Source: Methanolobus sp. WCC4 (GTDB taxonomy: Archaea > Halobacteriota > Methanosarcinia > Methanosarcinales > Methanosarcinaceae). Taken from it: a stretch of 64,000 bases of DNA. How positions within the stretch are numbered: position 1 is the stretch's first letter; each line of letters starts with the position of its first letter. Below the pieces are notes generated by a model that saw nothing but the letters and a program-made list of their open reading frames with translations, did not search any database and was not told where the DNA came from. The position numbers and the translations under genes were made by a program. Positions 33,569 to 42,111 of the stretch are shown here, piece after piece. The stretch is from positions 1,036,480 through 1,100,479 of the forward strand of contig NZ_CP150629.1 in NCBI RefSeq assembly GCF_038022665.1, in the 5' to 3' direction.

Positions 33569-35803
33569 ATGGGCGTGATCAGGACCAAGGAGAGCCTTGG
33601 ACGAAGTCTGGGCTTCTTCCAGACATTTGCTATTGGCACCGGCACAATGATCGGTGCAGGTATTTTCATCCTTCCGGGAATAGCGATATCTTCAGCAGGT
33701 TCGGCAGCTATTCTCTCTTTTTTACTGGGGGGTGTCATATCCATGGCAACAGCTCTCAGTATGGCTGAGCTGGCCACTGGTATGCCCAAGGCGGGAGGTA
33801 GTTATTATTTCATAAGCCGGGCAATGGGTGCAGCATTTGGTGCTGTTATCGGGCTTGGAGCGTGGCTTGCACTTGTGTTCAAAGGTTCCTTTGCCCTTAT
33901 AGGCCTGGCTGATTATCTTTTCGTTCTGATACCCATACCTGTTATTATCACTGCCAGTGGTGTAGGCTTATTACTCCTCTTTATAAATTATCGTGGAGCA
34001 AAGAGTAGTGGGTCATTACAGAACATCATTGTCATTTTCCTTCTCCTGATCCTTGCGTTGTTCATCATAAAGGGCACAATGATGTTCGATACTGACAAAT
34101 TCTATCCTTTCATGCCTTATGGATATGGTTCTGTGTTTGCGACAACCGGTCTTATCTTCATATCATATCTGGGAATTACACAGCTTGCAGCTATATCTGA
34201 GGAAGTGAAGGATCCGTCAAAGAACCTGCCACGTGCTCTTATTGCATCTGTGGGTGTTGTCACTCTTATCTATGTTGGAGTGATGGTGGTCGTTAGCGGC
34301 AGTCTGACGCATGACCAATCATTGAACACTTTGACACCACTAGTTGACGTTTCTGAGATGATGGCAGGGGATATTGGTAAGATCCTGATAATCATTGGTG
34401 GTCTGCTGGCAACGTTGTCCACTGCCAATGCTGCAATTATGTCTTCTTCCAGATTTCCTTTTGCCATGGGCAGGGACGAACTGATACCTGCCTGGTTTGT
34501 CAGTATACATAGAAAGCACGACACTCCTCATAATGCCATTCTGATCACGGGTGTTGTGATGATAATATTGTTGCTGCTTTTCAATGTTGAGCAATTAGCA
34601 AAGCTTGGCAGCACGTTCAATATCTTTATTTTTGTACTGATCAACCTGTCAGTTCTGATACTTAGAAAAAGGTCTCTTGAGGAATATAAGCCAAAGTTCA
34701 GGGATCCATTCTATCCTTATACTCAGATCATAGGTATTACTTTCAGTCTTTTACTGCTGCCTGCAATGGGATTACTTCCTATGGTATTTGCATTGGTTGT
34801 TATTGTCTTTGGTTTACTCTGGTATGAGCACTATGGTAAAGGCAAGGCTTTTCCAAGGTATGATATCTTTGATGTCCTTGAAGACAACATCTATCCAACT
34901 CCCCTGGAGGACAGTTCTGCTATAAGGATATTGGTTCCAATAGCAAATCCGAACCATGAAAATGATCTGTTACATCTTGCAGACCATCTTGGCGATGAGA
35001 TCATAGGTCTTAATGTGATCAAAGTTCCTCAGCAGATCGGACTGGCAGAAGCAAGAGATGCATTCCATGCAAACAGGATCGCTGTGGATGGTGCATTAAG
35101 GGAGAAGTTCGATGAGTTTCCTGCAATTCTGGGGCATGAACGGAAGTATATAGTGGCTTTTGATCATGATGTTACTAATTCTATAGTTGAACAGGCTGAG
35201 TTGGAAGATGTTGATTTTATCGTTATAGGATGGCACGAGGTTGATCATTTCCATCCTTCTGTCAGAAATATCTCGCACAGGGTATTATCATCTGCAAGCA
35301 AGAACCTTGTTGCATTGAATGGTCATCTTCCGGATAAGATAAGGCGCATAGTTGTCGCTTATAATGGAAAAGATAACTCTGATCATGGATTGTATCTTGC
35401 TAAACGACTGGCAAAGAGTACCGGTTCGGAATTACATGTATTAAGGGTTATTCATCCGGACCATGATGAGACTTCATACAGGTCTGTCCGGGACGGACTT
35501 GAGAAAATTTCAGAGGACAGATCTATTGTTGATATATCAACTCATCTGATCGAAAACAGCTCTACTGAAAATGCGATAATGGATTATCTTGAAAAAGATG
35601 ATGTACTGGTAATAGGTGATTCCGGTAGACGGTTCAGTTTCTCCCTGATAGGTGATCTGCCATCTGTCCTGGCTAAAGGGCACGAAGGTCCGGTTTTGAT
35701 CATTAAGAAACACAGGCCTCTTTCTTCAGGTGGTATCAGGTATTTTATCATGAAAAGAATCAGAATGATAAGTTCCTATGTGGTCCGTTCCGGCAGGAAA
35801 TAG
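33569..35803 (+). CDS. APC-family permease fused to universal-stress-type domains
   Basis: 744 aa. Residues about 1-420 form 12 membrane segments of the amino acid/polyamine/organocation family (GTGTMIGAGIFILPG, about 23; SYLGITQLAAISEEVKDP, about 199). A soluble C-terminal tail from about 455 to 725 has two universal-stress-protein-like repeats (IRILVPIANPNHENDLLHLA; IRRIVVAYNGKDNSDHGLYLA) and ends with DVLVIGDSGRR. The substrate is not evident; the USP tail probably senses nucleotides. With the antiporter upstream it may serve ion or osmotic balance. Confidence 0.9.
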   Translation: MGVIRTKESLGRSLGFFQTFAIGTGTMIGAGIFILPGIAISSAGSAAILSFLLGGVISMATALSMAELATGMPKAGGSYYFISRAMGAAFGAVIGLGAWLALVFKGSFALIGLADYLFVLIPIPVIITASGVGLLLLFINYRGAKSSGSLQNIIVIFLLLILALFIIKGTMMFDTDKFYPFMPYGYGSVFATTGLIFISYLGITQLAAISEEVKDPSKNLPRALIASVGVVTLIYVGVMVVVSGSLTHDQSLNTLTPLVDVSEMMAGDIGKILIIIGGLLATLSTANAAIMSSSRFPFAMGRDELIPAWFVSIHRKHDTPHNAILITGVVMIILLLLFNVEQLAKLGSTFNIFIFVLINLSVLILRKRSLEEYKPKFRDPFYPYTQIIGITFSLLLLPAMGLLPMVFALVVIVFGLLWYEHYGKGKAFPRYDIFDVLEDNIYPTPLEDSSAIRILVPIANPNHENDLLHLADHLGDEIIGLNVIKVPQQIGLAEARDAFHANRIAVDGALREKFDEFPAILGHERKYIVAFDHDVTNSIVEQAELEDVDFIVIGWHEVDHFHPSVRNISHRVLSSASKNLVALNGHLPDKIRRIVVAYNGKDNSDHGLYLAKRLAKSTGSELHVLRVIHPDHDETSYRSVRDGLEKISEDRSIVDISTHLIENSSTENAIMDYLEKDDVLVIGDSGRRFSFSLIGDLPSVLAKGHEGPVLIIKKHRPLSSGGIRYFIMKRIRMISSYVVRSGRK

Positions 35804-35941
35804 TTCGATTTTCGGTATGGGTAATTGGATATTTCTTTAAACATTACTTTCACCATGCTTCCATCGTAGTTATATAGTGCAGGAACATACAGAATAATTG
35901 CCTCTCCAGAAGATACAAACAAGAGGCTTGAGGATTTGAAT

Positions 35942-36874
35942 ATGAAAGAATTAGCACAGGAGATCAGTGCCAGGTTCAGTGAACTTGGAGTGGAGATCCC
36001 TATAGGGGAGATCGAAGAGCGCCTTGATAAGATGATAAACAAGTTCAAGGTACCCAAAGATGAAGCACGAAGAAGTGTTGTAAACTACTTTTTAAAATCA
36101 CACAATATCAAAAGGAACGAGTATTATGTTGGTGGCCAGTCCGAGTCGCCCATGATCAATATATCTGACATCACAGAAGATGGGAAGTGGGTCAATGTCA
36201 GGGGGAAGATCGTTCAGTTATGGGATAATACCCATGAGTCGATATCACAGGTGGGTCTTATCGGAGATGAGACCGGAACCATCAAGTTCACGATGTGGGA
36301 AAGTGCCGGAGCACCGCTGGTAGAGGAGAGCGGAAGTTACCTTTTCAAGAATGTCGTCGTCAATGAATGGAACGGGAAGTTCCAGTTGAACGTCAACAAG
36401 AGCAGCACGATCGAATCCATCGAGGATGATATAGAGGTAGGGACCGCAACGGTGGAGTTCACAGGTGCAATGGTGGACATCCAGTCCGGCTCAGGTCTGA
36501 TAAAGCGCTGTCCTGAATGTAACAGGGCACTTACAAAGGGTGCCTGCATGGAACACGGCAAGGTGGATGGTGTCTATGATCTTCGTATCAAGGCTGTTAT
36601 GGACGATGGCATATCCGTACAGGATGCGATCCTGAAAAGGGACCAGGTCGAAGAGATAACCGGTATCACTCTTGAGAATGCAGTAGCAATGGCTGCTGAT
36701 GCCCTTGATCAGGGAGTTGTCCTTGAAAAGATGAAAAGTTCACTAGTGGGGAAATATTACAGATTAAGTGGTCCCAGGGTGGACAGGTATCTGATAGTTG
36801 AGTCCATAAGTCCTGTATTCGCATATGATCCAGCCGAACTGGACAGGCTTATAGTTGAAGCAGAGGTGGTCTGA
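35942..36874 (+). CDS. Single-stranded DNA-binding protein RPA (short paralogue with zinc finger)
   Basis: 310 aa from ATG at 35942, with GAGG upstream. A helical N-terminus (about 1-55) is followed by one OB fold (about 70-155: NVRGKIVQLWDNTHESISQ) and a zinc-finger OB region with CPECN ... ACMEHG (about 190-206). It has one OB fold fewer than the paralogue at 26351 but the same C-x2-C-x8-C-x2-H finger. It is followed one base later by its own RPAP gene. Confidence 0.9.
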   Translation: MKELAQEISARFSELGVEIPIGEIEERLDKMINKFKVPKDEARRSVVNYFLKSHNIKRNEYYVGGQSESPMINISDITEDGKWVNVRGKIVQLWDNTHESISQVGLIGDETGTIKFTMWESAGAPLVEESGSYLFKNVVVNEWNGKFQLNVNKSSTIESIEDDIEVGTATVEFTGAMVDIQSGSGLIKRCPECNRALTKGACMEHGKVDGVYDLRIKAVMDDGISVQDAILKRDQVEEITGITLENAVAMAADALDQGVVLEKMKSSLVGKYYRLSGPRVDRYLIVESISPVFAYDPAELDRLIVEAEVV

Positions 36875-36875
36875 A

Positions 36876-37442
36876 ATGGCCGGATACACAAGGGAAGTCT
36901 CAAGAAGGGTATTTGCCCAGGAGTTCAGGGAATCGAACCTGAGTTTCAAGGATGGCGATGACCAGTATGCTCCTCAGTATCTCCTTACACCGACAGGTGC
37001 AAAGATCAACCGTGTCTTTATTGTAGGAACACTGATCGAGAAAGAGGATATTGGTACTGATTCAGAGTACTGGCGTGGTCGTGTGACCGATCCAACAGGT
37101 TCTTTCCTGATATATGCAGGTCAGTATCAGCCGGAAGCAGCTCAGGTGCTTGCAGAATGTGAGACCCCTGCATTTGTTGCTGTGGTGGGCAAACCCAGTA
37201 CGTACACAACTGGTGAGGGTGATGTCCTGACATCGGTACGTCCTGAATCCCTCTATGTTGTCGATGGCGAGACAAGGGATATGTGGGTTCTTGAAACTGC
37301 AAAATGTACTCTTGAAAGACTAAAGAGCCTGGACGGACCATCTGAGAATGCTCTAAAGGCAAAGGAATATTATGATCCTGATGTCCATCATTATTCTTCA
37401 ATGGTGGCACAGGCATTGAAGTCATTAAAAGAGACATATTGA
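36876..37442 (+). CDS. RPA-associated protein (RPAP), short paralogue
   Basis: 188 aa from ATG at 36876. The OB region matches the RPAP at 27658: LTPTGAKINRVFIVGTL (about 35-51), RVTDPTGSFLIYAGQYQP (about 70-87), and TSVRPESLYVVD. It stops after a short helical tail and lacks the winged-helix-like C-terminus of the longer copy. It is coupled to the RPA gene in front and is probably its dedicated partner. Confidence 0.85.
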   Translation: MAGYTREVSRRVFAQEFRESNLSFKDGDDQYAPQYLLTPTGAKINRVFIVGTLIEKEDIGTDSEYWRGRVTDPTGSFLIYAGQYQPEAAQVLAECETPAFVAVVGKPSTYTTGEGDVLTSVRPESLYVVDGETRDMWVLETAKCTLERLKSLDGPSENALKAKEYYDPDVHHYSSMVAQALKSLKETY

Positions 37443-37558
37443 CTCATAAGGGTCCATATTTCAGGGCATATTGCCCTTCCATTCTTTTTTGTTTTTCATC
37501 CTCAATGTAAACCAAAAGTTGAATAAATAACGCCATCGTTATTTATATTGTGGGTTTT

Positions 37559-37792
37559 ATGAAAACTTATCTTGTTCTCTGGTTCAGTAGTGAAGGTGCA
37601 ACGCCTTCTGAAGTGGGCAGAAGTCTGCTTTCCCTCGGATTCCAGCCGGTACAGGGAAACTATGATTATGTCTATGAATGGAATGACAACGTGGATCTGG
37701 ATGAGATACTTCGTTTTTCCGATAAGATCCAGATGACGCTAAAAGGGACAGATGTGATGTTCAAAACAGAAACCGTGGATGGCCAGAACTAG
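37559..37792 (+). CDS. Small uncharacterised protein (77 aa)
   Basis: ATG at 37559 gives MKTYLVLWFSSEGATPSEVG; a GTG three codons upstream is possible. A beta-alpha-beta pattern with GFQPVQGNYDYVYEW and a final strand suggests a small ferredoxin-like or ACT-like fold. No cysteines, no membrane segment. AT-rich TATA-like sequence lies 15-40 bp upstream, so the transcript has a short or no leader. It meets the convergent phosphoesterase gene end to end with no gap. Function unknown. Confidence 0.7.
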   Translation: MKTYLVLWFSSEGATPSEVGRSLLSLGFQPVQGNYDYVYEWNDNVDLDEILRFSDKIQMTLKGTDVMFKTETVDGQN

Positions 37793-38329
37793 TTACTCAC
37801 TGTCACTTTTTCCAAGTTTGCGGGAATAATCGATGTATCCGCAGGATTGGCCGGTTATGGGGATGATATCTGTCGTAACGGAGCCATTATCTATTACAAG
37901 CTCCACAGCGCACGGGTCTGACATTCTTGCCTTTGTGGGGGAGCCGGGACAGATCAGGAGTACATCGCTCTTTTCGATTATCGGTCTGTGAAGGTGACCA
38001 TACACGAGAATATCCACTCCCATTTCAAGTGCCATATATCTTGTTGCGGTACTATCTACAATGGAAAGTGAGGCTTCGTGGACAACTCCTATCTTCACAC
38101 CTTCTACCTCAAAGACCAGTTTCTCAGGAAGCAACTCCCTGACAGCTGGGTCGTCTGAGTTTCCATGTACTGCCTTCAGTTTCCCTGTGGCTTCAAGTGC
38201 CTTATAGAATGAAAGTGAATCAAAATCGCCTGCATGTACTATCATGTCATACTGGTCAAATACATCAGAAAGAAAAGCTGGAATACTGTCAGTTTGCAGA
38301 TGTGTATCAGACACCAGTATGAGTTTCAT
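37793..38329 (-). CDS. YfcE/MJ0936-type metallophosphoesterase
   Basis: 178 aa with all calcineurin-like metal motifs: VSDTHLQ (about 6), HAGDFDS (about 32), GNSDD (about 55) and YGHLHRP (about 110). Archaeal homologues hydrolyse phosphodiesters with Mn or Ni. The physiological substrate is unknown. It is a single gene, 35 bp downstream of the regulator pair on the same strand. Confidence 0.9.
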   Translation of the reverse strand: MKLILVSDTHLQTDSIPAFLSDVFDQYDMIVHAGDFDSLSFYKALEATGKLKAVHGNSDDPAVRELLPEKLVFEVEGVKIGVVHEASLSIVDSTATRYMALEMGVDILVYGHLHRPIIEKSDVLLICPGSPTKARMSDPCAVELVIDNGSVTTDIIPITGQSCGYIDYSRKLGKSDSE

Positions 38330-38364
38330 AGTATCATCTTCAGGATCATATTACTTATTAATAT

Positions 38365-39153
38365 TTATTGTATACTCAGGTCCACAAGTTCATATTCGAG
38401 GTCTTCAGCCTCAAGCCTGCTCAGGATCGTGGGGACTTCCTCATCAATGGCGAGCACCAGTGAGGAAACTCCGTGATATGCTGCCTCGATCACTGATTCC
38501 TTTGCACCGAACATCACGTCCGGTTCACGTCCTATCCTTCTCAGGGCAATGAGGGATTCAACACCTACTATTGCAACATAGTTCTTTGAACTTGCAAGGG
38601 CTCTCAAACGCTCAACGTCAATATTGTGTGAACCACCGCGTTCGACCCTTGGTATCTTGCAGATAGTTATACTTGCGTTCTCAAGGTCTATAAGTCCCAT
38701 GAGATCAGTAACACCTACATCTTCGCCTTCCTTTGCACTTGATATTGTCGTTCCGGTGGCGTTCGTAACGTCTGTGGTGCTGACGTAAAGAAGGCCATTA
38801 TCCATTTTCAGGTAGACCTCTTTACCTTCCTCAAGATCTTCTCTTGCAATTGCAGTCCAGGTAGAGACATGGCTGATGATATCGCTCATCACATAGCGTG
38901 CATATCTCTTCATATCTGCTGCATTCTCAAGTACCCATTCAACACCTTGTTTTGTAATTCTGTAGCGAACCCTTCCTTCTGAATATATATGTCCTTCTGA
39001 GACAAGCTCCTTTATGTATTCAGAAACAGCTTGTGGTGTAACACCGATCTTCTCTGCAATTTCCTTCTGCCTTACATTAGGCTGGTGTGCAGCTACTTCT
39101 ATAAGGATCTGGAACTTGGTGATGCCACTTTTGCTGTGGAGGAGCTCTATCAT
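38365..39153 (-). CDS. Winged-helix transcriptional regulator (COG1497 type)
   Basis: 262 aa. An N-terminal winged helix (about 12-70: RQKEIAEKIGVTPQAVSEYIKEL) is followed by a helical linker and a large C-terminal domain (about 105-262) that may bind a ligand. Its start overlaps the stop of the ArsR-like gene by 4 bp (ATGA), so the two are coupled and may act on the same targets. The phosphoesterase gene follows. Target genes cannot be read from the sequence. Confidence 0.82.
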   Translation of the reverse strand: MIELLHSKSGITKFQILIEVAAHQPNVRQKEIAEKIGVTPQAVSEYIKELVSEGHIYSEGRVRYRITKQGVEWVLENAADMKRYARYVMSDIISHVSTWTAIAREDLEEGKEVYLKMDNGLLYVSTTDVTNATGTTISSAKEGEDVGVTDLMGLIDLENASITICKIPRVERGGSHNIDVERLRALASSKNYVAIVGVESLIALRRIGREPDVMFGAKESVIEAAYHGVSSLVLAIDEEVPTILSRLEAEDLEYELVDLSIQ

Positions 39154-39665
39154 TCTGTTTCGCCTTCCTTGAGTACTTTAAGTCTCTGTCCCATGACCGA
39201 AAGTTTATCGGACCTGCGGGCAACTGCACGAATGTATAATGCGCTCTTGTTCAATGCTCTTGTCAGACTGCTCATTGAATCATTACCCTGCTCGACCAGT
39301 CTTTCAAGTTCCTCTATGGCATCCTTCACTTCTTCGTAAGGCATGAAAGTAAGCATGATAATGTCACTCATATCCTCAAAAGAGCACTGGAAATTCGTCT
39401 GGACTTTAGAATAGGATGTACGGTATTCTTTTTCAGGTGTCTTGCCAGGTTCCGGCATATGCCACTGGCTCTCGATCAAACCGCTCTTCTTGAGTATGTT
39501 TATGCTTTTGGTGACATCAGTACCTAAAAGATCCTCAAGGTCTTCCTTTGTCATCCATAGGTTCAGAAGTGAATCGAATACTTTTTTGTGCCTGTTTGAT
39601 CCAAAAACCTGTAACAGAGGTACGAGTTCGGAGGGGTCATTGATAATTCTTGTTCGTTTACTCAT
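39150..39665 (-). CDS. ArsR-like winged-helix regulator
   Basis: 171 aa. The N-terminal domain (about 15-95) looks like a winged helix: VFDSLLNLWMTKEDLEDLLG then VTKSINILKKSGLIES. A helical C-terminal half (about 115-165) may mediate dimerisation. No metal-binding Cys cluster is seen, so it is probably not a metal sensor. Methanosarcinales have global regulators of this class such as MreA; I cannot tell whether this is one. A 560-bp region without genes lies upstream. Confidence 0.75.
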   Translation of the reverse strand: MSKRTRIINDPSELVPLLQVFGSNRHKKVFDSLLNLWMTKEDLEDLLGTDVTKSINILKKSGLIESQWHMPEPGKTPEKEYRTSYSKVQTNFQCSFEDMSDIIMLTFMPYEEVKDAIEELERLVEQGNDSMSSLTRALNKSALYIRAVARRSDKLSVMGQRLKVLKEGETE

Positions 39666-40229
39666 CTAATTACCTCATCTGTGTCAACGGACCTGGTACA
39701 AATAGCCACATTTGAACTTCTCATTTTGTCCAAGAGGCAATAATTGCCTGTATGTTGCCTATTTTAGTACCTATCATATGGAGGTTAATCTTAATAAATG
39801 TGTTGTGATCTCATGCTGCTTTGAAATGGCTACCGTTACCTCCTTCTTAATAATCGATAGAAGGGGTCGCAAGGTGCTGTTTTCTGTAGCTCACATTCAT
39901 TGTCTTTGTAGTATTCCCATATACTATATGATATTCGTAATATTAATGGTTTTCAGATGTTCCTGATACAGGGTATGTTGGTCATGATGGGTTCAACGAC
40001 CTGAATTATTGGAATGGGAATCATTCCTTTCATGGTTACAGGGGACAAATTTTTATTTACCTTGTCAATATTGTAAGATATCACTGCTTATGCAGTTTTA
40101 ACCGGTATATGAGGGACTCTTATAACGTCATTATTGCTTTTAAATCTACCGTAGATCAGATATCCTTGATTTTCTTTAAAGAGTACCGCTAGGTATATCA
40201 TGTTTGTTACCAATTGTGGTGCAGATAAC
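39666..40229. other. 560-bp intergenic region between divergent genes
   Basis: AT-rich DNA between the ArsR-like gene and a hypothetical gene. An 84-codon frame (39712-39966, plus) has no ribosome site and an unnatural composition, so I do not call it. A GGAATG / CATTCC hairpin with a 5-nt loop lies at 40011-40027. TATA-like sequences near 40065 and 40140 could serve the plus-strand gene. Confidence 0.5.
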
Positions 40230-40838
40230 ATGTCTGACAATATCTATCTACTCATCAATGATATCCTCAAAGGCAGACAACTTTCCATCAGCGGCGTCAC
40301 GCGTGAGCTTAAAGACAAAGGGATCGATGAGCATCGCCTTGTGATGACCGGCTATCTTCGGGCTTTGAAAGACCTGAGGAAACTGAATGAGGTGGAGATT
40401 CCTCCTTCCAAGGTGTATAGCATTGTAGAGGCTGAGCAGACGGAGACTGATGACCTGTACTCTTTGATATCTGAACATCTGAGGTCCATAGACCCGGACC
40501 TGATGATACCAGTTGCAGCTTATGTGTTGTCAAGAACCCTTGACAGACCTGTGTTCAAAGAGGAGTTCACAAAGGTGGGCCTCAGTGCCAAAAGCCTTAC
40601 CGATCATCTTTCATCAACTGATTGTACTCTTCGCCTTACGGATAAGAATCCAAAGGAATACACCACAGGCATCACGAAGATCAAGGTTGCTGCCGGAGAG
40701 CCTGCATATGAGCTCAATGATGTGAACGCTGATATCCTTAAGCATTCCAATTGCCTTCTCCTGAGGATCGTAAGAAGTTCTGTGGATCTGGTCGGTCTTG
40801 TACCAAAAACAAAACCAACTTCCCTTGAAGATTTCTAG
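40230..40838 (+). CDS. Uncharacterised archaeal protein, possibly with winged helix
   Basis: 202 aa from ATG at 40230; a frame extending to 40200 is less likely. The N-terminal 60 residues (LLINDILKGRQLSISGVTRELKD) look like a helix-turn-helix. The remainder is soluble alpha/beta with a GITKIKVAAGEPAYELND segment. No cysteine cluster or membrane segment. It is 26 bp before trmO on the same strand and may be co-transcribed with trmO and the nitrilase-family gene. Function unknown. Confidence 0.75.
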   Translation: MSDNIYLLINDILKGRQLSISGVTRELKDKGIDEHRLVMTGYLRALKDLRKLNEVEIPPSKVYSIVEAEQTETDDLYSLISEHLRSIDPDLMIPVAAYVLSRTLDRPVFKEEFTKVGLSAKSLTDHLSSTDCTLRLTDKNPKEYTTGITKIKVAAGEPAYELNDVNADILKHSNCLLLRIVRSSVDLVGLVPKTKPTSLEDF

Positions 40839-40864
40839 GTACTTTTCCTTTCCTGAGGGCTGAT

Positions 40865-41275
40865 ATGTCTGAAAAGTCTAAAAACTCTAATAATAGTGAC
40901 AATATCACTATGTATCCGATCGGCTATGTGCAGAACGATGTAGTTGAGCGTGCTTCTGCAAGGAATATGAAGGACAGGGAATCCCGTATCGTCCTGAAAG
41001 AAGAATATGCAGAAGGACTATATCGTCTGGATGGACTCGAAAGGATACAGGTGTTGTTCCACTTCCATCTCTCAAAGGGATTCGATATGATACAGACGCG
41101 CCGCTACGATGGTGAGAATGTCGGTGTGTTCGCATCAAGGAGTCCTGACAGGCCCAATGGTATTGGAGTCACCATTGTGGATCTTGTAAAGGTGGAAGGT
41201 AATGTAATTTATGTTACAGGTCTTGATGCCGTCAATAATACTCCGGTGCTTGATATAAAGCCGCAACTGGACTGA
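40865..41275 (+). CDS. trmO: tRNA m6t6A37 methyltransferase (TrmO/TsaA family)
   Basis: 136 aa. The family signatures FASRSPDRPNGIGVT (about 93-107) and GLDAVNNTPVLDIKP (about 119-133) are intact. The family transfers a methyl group from SAM to N6 of t6A at position 37 of tRNA-Thr in E. coli; archaeal substrate is inferred. ATG at 40865 has GAGGGCTGAT upstream. Two other t6A37 genes are in this window: cgi121 (47362) and the mtaB-like gene (49136). Confidence 0.85.
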   Translation: MSEKSKNSNNSDNITMYPIGYVQNDVVERASARNMKDRESRIVLKEEYAEGLYRLDGLERIQVLFHFHLSKGFDMIQTRRYDGENVGVFASRSPDRPNGIGVTIVDLVKVEGNVIYVTGLDAVNNTPVLDIKPQLD

Positions 41276-41298
41276 TCTGACATAACAGGTGTATTCTT

Positions 41299-42090
41299 AT
41301 GAGTTCTATAGATGTAGCATGTATCCAGATGGATATTACTGATTGCAACAAGCAGAAAAACATCTTAAAGGCCATTGATATGGCTCGGGAAGCCGTGAAG
41401 ACAGGTGTCGAGATCATTGTATTTCCTGAGGTTTTCTCAACAGGTTTCTGTTATAGGGATATGGAAGGTTCCAGCGAGTATGATGATGGCGAAACTGTAA
41501 AGCAGATGTGTGCCTTCTCAAAGGAACATGAATGCGTGCTCATCTTTTCCATAATTGAAAAAGAGCGGTCTGAAAATGGTGTGGAGTATTTCAATCTTGG
41601 TGTCTGTATCGAGGATGGGGAAGTGGTGGGTACATATCGTAAAACCCATCCTTTCAAGCGAGAGCAACAGTATTTCACACCTGGAAATGGCATCCATCCG
41701 ATCAGGCTGAAAAAGAGGGATCTGACAATTGGTCTTCAGATCTGCTATGAGATACGTTTTCCAGAGGTTGCCCGTAAACTTGTCCTTGAAGGCTCGGATA
41801 TCCTTGTTACGATAGCTGAATTCCCCTCGCCTCGCGGAAATATATGGAGGTCCCTTGCAGTTGCCCGCGCGATTGAGAATCAGACCCCGCATGTTGCATG
41901 CAATCGTGTGGGTGAAGGTCCGGATTCCTCTTTCTTTGGAGGTTCGCTGGTCGTTGATGCACTGGGTGAGATAAAAGCAGAAGCAAGTGATGAGGAAACT
42001 GTGGTTTCAGGCAGGATCTGTCTTGAAGATACCCGGAAGGTAAGGGGTGCGATCCCTGTGCTGGATGACAGACGGCCTGATCTCTACTAG
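41299..42090 (+). CDS. Carbon-nitrogen hydrolase (nitrilase superfamily)
   Basis: 263 aa with the Glu-Lys-Cys triad: VFPEVFSTG (about 41), YRKTHPF (about 113) and LQICYEIRFPE (about 147-157). The family hydrolyses amides, such as omega-amides or deaminated glutathione-like metabolites, and the exact substrate is open. It follows trmO by 23 bp. The C-terminus is convergent with a histidine kinase gene. Confidence 0.9.
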   Translation: MSSIDVACIQMDITDCNKQKNILKAIDMAREAVKTGVEIIVFPEVFSTGFCYRDMEGSSEYDDGETVKQMCAFSKEHECVLIFSIIEKERSENGVEYFNLGVCIEDGEVVGTYRKTHPFKREQQYFTPGNGIHPIRLKKRDLTIGLQICYEIRFPEVARKLVLEGSDILVTIAEFPSPRGNIWRSLAVARAIENQTPHVACNRVGEGPDSSFFGGSLVVDALGEIKAEASDEETVVSGRICLEDTRKVRGAIPVLDDRRPDLY

Positions 42091-42111
42091 AGAAGCCATA
42101 TCGATCATCTT

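Noticed and set aside
39712-39966. 84-codon frame in the 39.7-40.2 kb gap
   Set aside because: No ribosome site, rare-codon and Cys-rich composition, no recognisable fold; probably chance.
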